Assembly (NCBI GenBank): GCA_900547555.1
Contig: URHG01000022.1
Coordinates: 1-39,399, forward strand
From: an uncultured Porphyromonadaceae bacterium
Lineage (GTDB): Bacteria > Bacteroidota > Bacteroidia > Bacteroidales > UBA11471
Direction of reading: 5' to 3'
DNA: 39,399 nt
Within the stretch, counting starts at the first letter, position 1, and each line of letters starts with the position of its first letter. The translations under genes were made by a program, and so were the position numbers. Positions 17,260 to 24,792 of the stretch are shown here, one piece after another. The notes under the pieces are model-generated. The model worked only from the letters and a program-made list of their open reading frames with translations. It made no database searches and was not told the origin of the DNA.

Positions 17260-18030
17260 ATGCAGTTGAATCTTAAAAATCCGTTGGTCTTTTTCGACCT
17301 CGAAACGACCGGTATAAATATATCGACCGACCGTATCGTCGAAATCAGTTATTTGAAAGTCTATCCCGACGGACGGGAAGAGGCGAAGACGATGCGCATC
17401 AATCCCGGTATGCCTATACCGCCCGAAGCGACGGCCGTGCATAAAATCACCGATGCCGATGTGGCGGGGTGTCCCACATTCAAGGAGGTGGCGAAGACGA
17501 TTGCCGCCGACCTCGAAGGGTGCGACTTGGCCGGGTATAATTCCAACCGTTTCGATGTGCCTTTGTTGGTAGAAGAACTTTTGCGTGCCGGTGTTTCTAT
17601 TGATATTTCTCGTCGGAAACTTATCGATGTACAAGCGATTTTCCACAAGATGGAGCAACGCACGCTTTCGGCGGCCTATAAGTTTTATTGCGATAAAGAG
17701 CTCAACGATGCTCATGCGGCCGAGGCCGATACACGGGCTACCTATGAAGTGTTGAAAGCACAGCTCGACCGCTATCCGCAACTCAAAAACGATATGGCGG
17801 CACTGGCCGATTTTACCTCTTATACGCGGAATGTCGATTTGGCCGGGCGCATCGTTTATAACGATCAGGGAGTGGAAGTTTTCAATTTCGGAAAATACAA
17901 AGGCCGTTCGGTGGCCGAAGTATTCAAGGTCGATACCGGATATTACGGTTGGATGATGCAGGGAGAGTTCCCGCTCAATACCAAAAATGTGATTACCAAT
18001 ATAAAGCTGCGTTCGTTCAACCAGAAGTGA
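17260..18030 (+). CDS. DnaQ-like 3'-5' exonuclease
   Basis: This 256-residue DEDDh-type exonuclease shows ExoI FFDLETTGINISTDRIVEIS (catalytic Asp and Glu), ExoII YNSNRFDVPLLVEELL, and ExoIII HAAEADTRATYEVL, whose HxAxxD marks the DEDDh subtype. A C-terminal segment (FNFGKYKGRSVAEV, then GYYGWMMQGEFP, about 205-240) resembles the small domain found at the end of ExoX-type nucleases. Lying 10 nt after dnaN, it could be the proofreading epsilon subunit or an ExoX-like repair nuclease. The C-terminal domain differs from the polymerase-binding tail of E. coli epsilon, so I do not assign dnaQ. Confidence 0.88.
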   Translation: MQLNLKNPLVFFDLETTGINISTDRIVEISYLKVYPDGREEAKTMRINPGMPIPPEATAVHKITDADVAGCPTFKEVAKTIAADLEGCDLAGYNSNRFDVPLLVEELLRAGVSIDISRRKLIDVQAIFHKMEQRTLSAAYKFYCDKELNDAHAAEADTRATYEVLKAQLDRYPQLKNDMAALADFTSYTRNVDLAGRIVYNDQGVEVFNFGKYKGRSVAEVFKVDTGYYGWMMQGEFPLNTKNVITNIKLRSFNQK

Positions 18031-18039
18031 AAACAGAAA

Positions 18040-18065
18040 CGGCAAGGCGCGGGACAGCCTTGCCG
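18040..18065 (+). terminator. Hairpin between the exonuclease gene and coaBC (weak terminator candidate)
   Basis: CGGCAAGGC and GCCTTGCCG form a perfect 9-bp stem with an 8-nt loop, starting 10 bases after the exonuclease stop. The tail (CTTTCGC) is poor in T, so it may be a partial terminator or an mRNA processing/stability element inside the operon. Confidence 0.4.
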
Positions 18066-18089
18066 CTTTCGCAAGAAAAAGATTTTGCC

Positions 18090-19295
18090 ATGTTGCAGGG
18101 AAAGAAAATCATATTGGGCATTACCGGAAGCATTGCTGCGTATAAAGCGGCTTACCTCACGCGGGCTTTGATAAAAAAGGGTGCGGAGGTGCAGATTGTC
18201 ATAACGCCGGCGGGAAAGGAATTCATCACGCCGGTAACGTTGTCGGCTCTGACGGGGAAACCTGTCGTCAGCGAGTTTTTCTCGGCCAACGACGGTACAT
18301 GGCACAGCCATGTCGATTTGGGGCTGTGGGCCGACCTCTTGCTGATTGCCCCGGCTACCGCTTCTACAATCGGGAAAATGGCCAACGGTATTGCCGACAA
18401 TATGTTGATTACGACTTATCTCTCGGCAAAGGCGCCTGTCTTTGTTGCACCGGCAATGGATCTCGATATGTTTGTGCACCCGACCACACAACATAACCTC
18501 GAATTATTGCGTTCGTACGGTAACCATATTATCGAGCCGGCGACCGGAGAGCTGGCCAGCCATCTCGAAGGGAAAGGCCGAATGGAAGAGCCCGATCGTA
18601 TCGTAGAGCGCATCGAAGCGTTTTTTGCTTCCCGACAGTCGTTGCAGGGACGTAAAATCGTGGTAACGGCGGGACCTACCTATGAAAAAATCGATCCCGT
18701 GCGCTTCATCGGAAATTACTCGTCGGGCAAGATGGGCTTTGCGTTGGCAAAAGTCTGTGCCGAAAGGGGGGCCGATGTCGTGCTCATTGCCGGGCCTGTG
18801 GCGTTGCCCACGCCCCATGCTTCGATACGGCGGGTCGATGTGGAGTCGGCCGAGGATATGTATCGGGCGGCAGTGGAGGAGTATGCCGATGCCGACGCCG
18901 CTGTTTGTTGCGCAGCCGTAGCCGATTATGCTCCGGCCGAATACAGCGATACGAAGTTGAAACGTTCGTCGGATAGTCGGACTATCGTTCTGAAACCGAA
19001 CAAAGACATTGCCGCCGAGCTGGGCAAGATAAAGCGTCCCGGGCAATATTTGGCCGGTTTTGCTCTTGAAACCGATCACGAAGCAGAGAATGCACAGGCA
19101 AAAATGCAACGTAAGAATTTCGATTTTATCGTTCTCAATTCATTGCGCGATGCCGGTGCTGGCTTTAAGGGCGATACCAATAAAGTAACGATATGGCGTC
19201 GCGACGGTCGTTCGGTCGAGTATCCGTTGAAAAGCAAAAGTGAAGTGGCGGCCGATATTATCGATACATTGGCGGCTTGTTTCGACGGGAAATAA
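18090..19295 (+). CDS. coaBC: bifunctional phosphopantothenoylcysteine decarboxylase/phosphopantothenate-cysteine ligase
   Basis: CoaBC couples cysteine to 4'-phosphopantothenate and decarboxylates the product in coenzyme A synthesis. The start at 18090 (MLQGKKIILGITGSIAAYKA) matches family N-termini; the frame continues upstream into the exonuclease gene but without homology. The 401-residue protein has the flavin-binding CoaC half (GSIAAYKAAYL, WADLLLIAPATASTIGKMANGI, APAMDLDMF) and the CoaB half (GPTYEKIDPVRFIGNYSSGKMG, broken as GPTYEKIDPVRF and GNYSSGKMG, AAVADYAP, LKPNKDI). Another CoA gene, coaE, lies far away at 34175. Confidence 0.95.
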   Translation: MLQGKKIILGITGSIAAYKAAYLTRALIKKGAEVQIVITPAGKEFITPVTLSALTGKPVVSEFFSANDGTWHSHVDLGLWADLLLIAPATASTIGKMANGIADNMLITTYLSAKAPVFVAPAMDLDMFVHPTTQHNLELLRSYGNHIIEPATGELASHLEGKGRMEEPDRIVERIEAFFASRQSLQGRKIVVTAGPTYEKIDPVRFIGNYSSGKMGFALAKVCAERGADVVLIAGPVALPTPHASIRRVDVESAEDMYRAAVEEYADADAAVCCAAVADYAPAEYSDTKLKRSSDSRTIVLKPNKDIAAELGKIKRPGQYLAGFALETDHEAENAQAKMQRKNFDFIVLNSLRDAGAGFKGDTNKVTIWRRDGRSVEYPLKSKSEVAADIIDTLAACFDGK

Positions 19296-19339
19296 AATAA
19301 AAGACGGTTTCTCCCGTATTTATAGAGAAAGGCTTCGTT

Positions 19340-20233
19340 ATGAAAAAGTTGTGGCTGTTGAGTTTTCTGTGGGTATTGTGGGCATTTTCGATGTCGGCAC
19401 AAGAACTTTCGTGCCGGGTACAGGTCAACAGCGACAAGATACAAGGAACCAACAAACAGGTTTTCACGACTTTGCAACAGGCGATTACCGAGTATATCAA
19501 TACCCGTAAGTGGAGTGAGGCTCAGATTGCCGTCAATGAAAAAATCGATTGCAGCATACTCATCATTGTCAATTCGGTAACCGATACCCGATATTCGTGC
19601 GAGATACAGGTGCAATCGCGTCGTCCGGTCTATAACTCGTCCTATACCACAACGATGCTCAACTTCCGCGATACGGAGTTTGAGTTTACCTATCAGGAGT
19701 ACGACCCGTTGGTACACAATGAGATGACGATGGAAAACAATCTTACCGGTGTACTCGATTTTTATGTATATATGATTCTCGGTATCGATTTCGACAGTTT
19801 CTCCTATAAAGGCGGAGAATATTTTTTCAAGCAGGCCGAGAATTTGGTAATGATGGGGCAGTCGACGCAGGAAATCGGCTGGACGGGATTCGGCAGCAAC
19901 CGCAATCGTCATGCCCTCATGTCGGCATTTATGGAGAACCGTAACGAGCCGTTCCGTCAGCTTTGGTACGCCTATCATCGGTTGGGGCTTGACGAAATGG
20001 CATTGAGTGTCGATAAAGGCAGGGCGAAAGTAACCGAGGCTCTCGGTAAACTGGTCGAACTTTATGAGTTGTCGTCGACATCGGTGTTGCTCCCTTTGTT
20101 CAGCGACAGTAAGCTCGACGAGGTCGTCAATATCTATTCCGAGGCGCCCCGTCAGGAAAAAGACGAAGTGTACAAGATACTGAATCGTCTTTATCCCACC
20201 GAGACCAAGCGCATCGAGCCTTTACGCAAATAA
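19340..20233 (+). CDS. DUF4835 family protein (PorD-like)
   Basis: This 297-residue protein has a signal peptide (LWLLSFLWVLWAFSMSAQ) and matches the DUF4835 family, with ELSCRVQVNSDKIQG, VFTTLQQAITEYINTRKW and a central DFYVYMILGIDFDSFS. The family is found across Bacteroidetes between coaBC and recN, as here. Some annotations call it PorD, a protein linked to type IX secretion, but I see no other secretion genes in the window, so that role is inference from the family name. It is predicted to be periplasmic. Confidence 0.85.
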   Translation: MKKLWLLSFLWVLWAFSMSAQELSCRVQVNSDKIQGTNKQVFTTLQQAITEYINTRKWSEAQIAVNEKIDCSILIIVNSVTDTRYSCEIQVQSRRPVYNSSYTTTMLNFRDTEFEFTYQEYDPLVHNEMTMENNLTGVLDFYVYMILGIDFDSFSYKGGEYFFKQAENLVMMGQSTQEIGWTGFGSNRNRHALMSAFMENRNEPFRQLWYAYHRLGLDEMALSVDKGRAKVTEALGKLVELYELSSTSVLLPLFSDSKLDEVVNIYSEAPRQEKDEVYKILNRLYPTETKRIEPLRK

Positions 20234-20252
20234 TCCTTTCTTTCGGAGGTTT

Positions 20253-21914
20253 ATGTTACAGAGATTATTTATACGCAATTATGCCCTTATCGATTCGTTG
20301 GAAATCGATTTTCGTCCCGGGTTTACGGTTTTGACCGGAGAAACGGGTGCGGGTAAGTCGATTATTTTGGGGGCGCTCTCTCTTATTTTGGGACAGCGTG
20401 CCGACAGTAAAGCCATCAAAGACACTGCGCAAAAAACGGTTATCGAAGGTACGTTCGACGTGTCGGCTTATGAGATGCGCTCCTTTTTTGAGGAAAATGA
20501 TTTGGACTATGATCCTTCCGGAATCTGTATTTTGCGCCGGGAGTTGTCGCCAGCGGGAAAAAGTAGGGCTTTTGTCAATGATACGCCCGTTTCCCTGACA
20601 GTCCTCAAAGAGTTGGGTGAACAGCTTATCGATATACATTCCCAACACCAGAATCTGCTTTTGGGAGACAACCGCTTCCAGTTGCGTATGATCGACATCT
20701 GGGCCGATGATGAAGAGCTACTCTTGAAATACCGGACGGAATATAAGCGTTATTGCGATTTGCGTGATTCGCTCGATCGGTTGCGGAGGGCGAGTGAAGA
20801 GAATCGCAAGGAAGAAGATTATCTCCGTTTTCAGTACGACCAGCTTTGCGAGGCTCGTCTGCAACCCGGTGAACAGTCTCTTTTGGAAGAAGAGCAGGAG
20901 ATGCTTACCCATGCAGGAGAGATAAAAAACGCACTGTATTCTGTCGCTCAATATTTGGGGGGTGAGGGCGGGGCTCTTTTGCAGATGAAGGAATGCCAGT
21001 CTGTTTTGCGATCGTTGCTGCGTATGTATCCGGCGGTGGAGTCGTTGAGTGAACGCATAGAGTCGGCTTATATCGAGATGAAGGATATTCTCGGCGAGAT
21101 AGAAGACCGGCAAGAAACGGTTTCTGTCGACCCGGTACGTTTGCAAGAGGTTGAAGACCGGCTCGATTTGATTTACGGTTTGCAGCAGAAACATCATGTC
21201 TCTACGGTCGATGAGTTGTTGTCGTTACAAGCCGATTTGCAACGACGGCTCGAAACCATAGACCATTCCGATGAGCAGATCGCCGAATGGCAGAAGCAAC
21301 TTTCGGAACAGGAAAATTCGCTGCACACGTTGGCCGATCGTTTATCCGCTGTCCGTCATGAGGCTTCGGTCGGGTTTACCGAAAAACTTATCGAACGTGC
21401 TCGGCCGCTGGGTATGCCGCATTTACGATTCGAGGTCGAATGGAAGCCCAAAGAGGGTTTCGATGTCGACGGAACCGAGTCGGTGCGCTATCTTTTCTCG
21501 GCCAATAAAAATAGGCCTATGGAACCGGTGTCCGATATAGCTTCGGGTGGTGAAATATCCCGCTTGATGTTGACCATAAAATCGTTGGCTGCCGATGCCG
21601 CCGCTCTCCCTACGATTATTTTCGATGAGATCGATACCGGAGTATCGGGCGAAATAGCCGACAAGATGGGAGAGATAATGGCAGGTATGGCACATTATAT
21701 GCAGGTTGTCGCGATTACGCATCTTCCGCAGGTCGCTTCTCGTGGCAAATATCATTATCGTATTTATAAGAACGATGAGGGAGAGACGACGCGGACGTGT
21801 ATCGAACCGCTCGACGATACCCGTCGTGTAGAGGAGATCGCCCGCATGTTGAGCGGGACACAACTTACCGAGGCGGCTTTGAAAAACGCAAGAGAATTAT
21901 TGAATAGAAAATAA
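20253..21914 (+). CDS. recN: DNA repair protein RecN
   Basis: RecN is an SMC-like ATPase that holds DNA together during double-strand-break repair. The 553-residue protein has Walker A TGETGAGKSIILGALSLILG near residue 30, a Q-loop region (DIHSQHQNLLL), a long coiled coil (about 150-375), the ABC signature IASGGEISRLML and Walker B TIIFDEIDTGVSGEIAD. Length is normal. It begins 19 nt after the DUF4835 gene and ends 10 nt before rlmB. Confidence 0.96.
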   Translation: MLQRLFIRNYALIDSLEIDFRPGFTVLTGETGAGKSIILGALSLILGQRADSKAIKDTAQKTVIEGTFDVSAYEMRSFFEENDLDYDPSGICILRRELSPAGKSRAFVNDTPVSLTVLKELGEQLIDIHSQHQNLLLGDNRFQLRMIDIWADDEELLLKYRTEYKRYCDLRDSLDRLRRASEENRKEEDYLRFQYDQLCEARLQPGEQSLLEEEQEMLTHAGEIKNALYSVAQYLGGEGGALLQMKECQSVLRSLLRMYPAVESLSERIESAYIEMKDILGEIEDRQETVSVDPVRLQEVEDRLDLIYGLQQKHHVSTVDELLSLQADLQRRLETIDHSDEQIAEWQKQLSEQENSLHTLADRLSAVRHEASVGFTEKLIERARPLGMPHLRFEVEWKPKEGFDVDGTESVRYLFSANKNRPMEPVSDIASGGEISRLMLTIKSLAADAAALPTIIFDEIDTGVSGEIADKMGEIMAGMAHYMQVVAITHLPQVASRGKYHYRIYKNDEGETTRTCIEPLDDTRRVEEIARMLSGTQLTEAALKNARELLNRK

Positions 21915-21924
21915 ATCGTAATAT

Positions 21925-22668
21925 ATGGAAGAGAATAATCTGATTTTCGGAATCCGGGCTGTCATGGAAGCGCTCAAAGCCGGGAAAGAAATCGATAAGA
22001 TATTGATAAAAAAAGACCTGCAAGGCGAGTTGGCGCAAGAGTTGTTTGCCGCTGTAAAGGGAACGAATATTTTTATACAACGTGTTCCTATCGAGAAAAT
22101 CAATCGTATAACCCGTAAAAATCATCAAGGGGTTATTGCTTTTATTTCACCGGTCTCGTACTTACGGCTCGAAAATATCGTGCCTACGCTTTATGAAGAA
22201 GGAAAAGTCCCTTTTATCGTTTTGCTCGACGGTCTTACCGATGTCCGCAATTTCGGTGCCATAGCCCGTACTTGCGAGTGCGCCGGTGTCGATGCCATCG
22301 TGATACCCGAGCGGGGAAGTGTATCGGTAACGCCCGATGCGGTGAAAACTTCGGCGGGGGCATTGTTGCATCTACCGGTATGTCGGGAACGTTCCATACC
22401 CGAGGCGTTGCACTATCTGCAAGGTTGCGGAGTGAAAATCGTTGCAGCTTCGGAGAAAGCCTCGGAGCTTTATACCACTCCCGATTATACCGTTCCTGTG
22501 GCTGTGGTAATGGGTGCCGAAGATGTGGGCCTTTCTCCGCAGACGCTCCGTTATTGCGAAACCCGGGTCGCTTTGCCACAAAGGGGACAAATCGGTTCGC
22601 TCAATGTGTCGGTGGCTGCCGGAGTGATGATATACGAGGTCGTACGCCAGCGTATGGGCATGAAGTAG
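21925..22668 (+). CDS. rlmB: 23S rRNA (guanosine-2'-O)-methyltransferase RlmB
   Basis: This SpoU-type methyltransferase modifies G2251 of 23S rRNA. The 247-residue protein has an N-terminal RNA-binding domain (IFGIRAVMEALKAG, AFISPVSYLRLE) and the trefoil-knot domain with motif 1 LDGLTDVRNFGAIARTCEC, motif 2 VMGAEDVGLS and motif 3 QIGSLNVSVAAGVMIYE. It closes the dnaN-to-rlmB run; no obvious terminator follows. Confidence 0.94.
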   Translation: MEENNLIFGIRAVMEALKAGKEIDKILIKKDLQGELAQELFAAVKGTNIFIQRVPIEKINRITRKNHQGVIAFISPVSYLRLENIVPTLYEEGKVPFIVLLDGLTDVRNFGAIARTCECAGVDAIVIPERGSVSVTPDAVKTSAGALLHLPVCRERSIPEALHYLQGCGVKIVAASEKASELYTTPDYTVPVAVVMGAEDVGLSPQTLRYCETRVALPQRGQIGSLNVSVAAGVMIYEVVRQRMGMK

Positions 22669-22898
22669 GATAGGGATTTTTCACTCGCTTGCGTTATATT
22701 CGGTATGACATTGACATTCCGTACAAACGTGTGATTTCATCACCTTTTTATCCGCTTTGTCATTCCGAACAATATGTGGAGAATCTCCATGTATCTATGC
22801 GGAGCAGGATATGTTTTACTGTCGCTTGGTATGGCAGTGCGTGTGGTGAAGTTTTTTATTGTCGATATATGAGCTTCGAAGGGGTATCTTTATCGGGA
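22669..22898. other. Gene-free gap between rlmB and the glycosidase pseudogene
   Basis: I see no gene, tRNA, clear hairpin terminator or promoter in these 230 bases. A plus-strand frame (22689-22985) stays open but has no family resemblance and runs antisense into the glycosidase. Confidence 0.5.
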
Positions 22899-24278
22899 TC
22901 AAAATTCCGAGATTACCTCTTTCCCGTCAAGCCAAGCCGCCATATTCAAAACGAGGAGATTCCAATTTTGGAAACCTTTATTTAGAACTGGCTCACCGTT
23001 ATCGGGTAGATAGTATTCGTGCAAAGCGCCGAATCTTTCATAATCTCGTCCGAGTAGTAAAATCGTTTTTTCGGCCAATTCTCGCGCCTCCTCGGTATAC
23101 CCGTATTGCACCAGTCATCTGAATACGAGATAATTAACATTTATCCATACAGGACCTTGCCATGATGACGGATTGCCGCTGGCGCGTGTGTCGTACATTT
23201 TTTCGAGAGGCGAAAGCGTGCGGATACCGGCCGGTGCATTGTAGGAGAGGGTATCGTGGAAATGGCGTTGTACCATCTCTTTTGCTTGTTCGGGAGTGGC
23301 GATACCCGCCCACATAGACATGAATCCGCTCCATACACTCAGTCGTTGTATCAGGCAATCATAAGTTCGTGGTTGGCCTACGTGCAGATAAAGAGTTCCC
23401 GGTTGTAGCGATGTTATGTCGGGTTTTTCGACCGGCAGCAAATTCAGGTCTACGCTATAATAGAATCCGTCCCTGCGATCCCAACAATGTTCCCGAATAT
23501 TCTTTTTCAGTGTTTCCGCCTCGTTTGCAAAATGTCGGGCGATGTCGGGCATATTCAGGCAGTCGGCGAGATAATTCATGGCCAGTAGTTCTTTGTACAT
23601 CAATGCATTCAGGAAAATCGATCCCGAACTGCCATGTGGCCGGTAGAACGTACTCGGGTCATTATCCACCCCGATGGCCTCGTCTGTTTCCCAATACATC
23701 AGTCCGGTTGCTTTGTGCCGGTGGAAGTTGAGATATTTCGAGACAAATGCCTGCAAAGCGTAGAAATCGTCCCTCAGCCATTCCGCGTCTCCGTCCATGT
23801 TCCTGACGATAAAAGCGGCGTGTTGTGCCAATGTAGGTTTGTGCATGTTGCTTTTCCACGGATTGCGACTTTTGAGCATCTCTTCCCGGCTGGGGGCGTT
23901 ACGTTCTATCCATATGGGGATCCACCCGTCCATACCCCCGTAATTCAAAGAGTTGAGTACACAACCTTGTTCATATCTGAGTGCCTTCCGGCGGTCTCTG
24001 TCCGAACCATTTTCGAGTAATATTTGCCTCAAAGCGATGTTGCTCAGCCAAGAGTCCCAATCCCATAACATATCGAGATATTGGTTGCTTCCCGGTGCGA
24101 GAAACGGATATTTCAACGCTCCTCCTGCTTCGCGATACATGCCTTTCATATCTTTATAGATGTATTTACGGCATATCTCTTTGTATTTTTGTATATTTTC
24201 GGGAGTACGTTCGGGCATTTGTGCCGTTGCAGAAAGATACAGCAATATAGCGATTGCCGAGAAGATAAGTTTTTTCAT
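22899..24278 (-). pseudogene. secreted trehalase/GH63-like glycoside hydrolase, interrupted by an in-frame TGA
   Basis: This is an (alpha/alpha)6-barrel glycosidase of the trehalase/GH63/MGH1 type. Starting at 24278 it has a signal peptide (KLIFSAIAILLYLSATAQ), then MLWDWDSWLSNIALRQ, GGMDGWIPIWIERN, HGSSGSIFLNALMYKELL and SSWQGPVWINVNYLV, all typical of that fold. At codon 388 (23115-23117) the frame meets TGA, but the same frame continues for 71 residues (LVQYGYTEEARELAEK to KGFQNWNLLVLNMAAWL) with obvious homology. The position normally holds a small residue, so GGA-to-TGA (Gly to stop) is the simplest change. No shift is needed. It is either a recent nonsense mutation or a base error. A truncated 387-residue product would lack the last helices of the barrel. 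Confidence 0.85.
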
Positions 24279-24304
24279 GGTCGGTGTTATCGATGGTGAG
24301 GCGA

Positions 24305-24312
24305 TAAAGATA
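24305..24312 (-). promoter_or_regulatory. Possible -7 element for the glycosidase gene
   Basis: The minus strand reads TATCTTTA, a 7 of 8 match to TAnnTTTG, 26 bases upstream of the glycosidase ATG. There is no clear -33 element. Confidence 0.35.
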
Positions 24313-24379
24313 ATAAAATTTGTACCGATGTAGAAATTTTGCAGGAAAGATATGAGGGAGTGGAATAAGGTGGTGGGGT

Positions 24380-24423
24380 AAAATAAATGTTCCGGTTGCT
24401 GTGGCAGCCGGAACATTTATTTT
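24380..24423 (-). terminator. 16-bp perfect inverted repeat, terminator-like, with no gene upstream
   Basis: AAAATAAATGTTCCGG (24380-24395) pairs perfectly with CCGGAACATTTATTTT (24408-24423) around a 12-nt loop. In either direction the stem ends in a T-rich strand, so it could terminate transcripts from both sides. It lies between divergent genes, where no terminator is needed unless an unannotated RNA is made here. Confidence 0.6.
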
Positions 24424-24588
24424 ATCTATGAAGGGAAATGATTTCCCGTAACCTTATAAAAAGATAGTAGTAGATAAAACGAAGATTAACCGTATATGTA
24501 CCCGACATAAAAAGAGAACCTTCCCGATGACGAAACGACTTTCGTCTTGTGTGTCTTTTCAGGTATGAAATCAGGTAAACGAGATTGG
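24424..24588. ncRNA. Candidate small RNA or attenuator leader upstream of the ABC-F gene
   Basis: No homologous protein is encoded here, yet the segment is bracketed by terminator-like hairpins at 24380-24423 and 24589-24610. It holds two further small perfect stems: GGGAAAT/ATTTCCC near 24432 and GACGAAA/TTTCGTC at 24529-24546. A 13-codon frame on the plus strand (24527-24568, MTKRLSSCVSFQV) ends 20 bases before the second hairpin. On the minus strand a -7 box TAACTTTG (24618-24625) could start an RNA of about 230 nt ending at the first hairpin. Direction is unresolved and I recognise no known RNA family. Confidence 0.35.
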
Positions 24589-24610
24589 GAGGCGCCTACG
24601 CCTCTTTTTT
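24589..24610 (+). terminator. Intrinsic terminator in the ABC-F 5' region
   Basis: GAGGCG, loop CCTA, CGCCTC, then six T residues: a canonical plus-strand terminator 183 bases upstream of the ABC-F start. No protein gene on the plus strand precedes it, so it ends either a small RNA or a prematurely stopped ABC-F leader. Confidence 0.8.
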
Positions 24611-24792
24611 CGTATGGCAAAGTTATACTTTAATCTCGAAATACGAAGCATAAAATCAAAAAAATAAGTCTCATTCACTGTTTTTTTATTTTGCAAAAGC
24701 TTTTTTACCAAGAAATCTTTCTTTGATACGTCTGCATGAAGGCAGTTCGGGAAAATATCGCTAATTTAGTCCCCCATAAGAAAAAGAGTTTT

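Noticed and set aside
16152..17261. 369-codon minus-strand frame
   Set aside because: A shadow of dnaN, produced by codon bias of the plus strand.
22689..22985. 98-codon plus-strand frame after rlmB
   Set aside because: No family resemblance, and its last third is antisense to the glycosidase homology.
23115..23117. In-frame TGA in the glycosidase read as selenocysteine
   Set aside because: The aligned position is not catalytic or cysteine-like, no SECIS-type hairpin was noticed, and a Gly codon change explains it.
24736..24792. In-frame upstream start for the ABC-F protein
   Set aside because: The first 19 residues lack family resemblance; conserved sequence begins at the ATG 24793. Not fully excluded.
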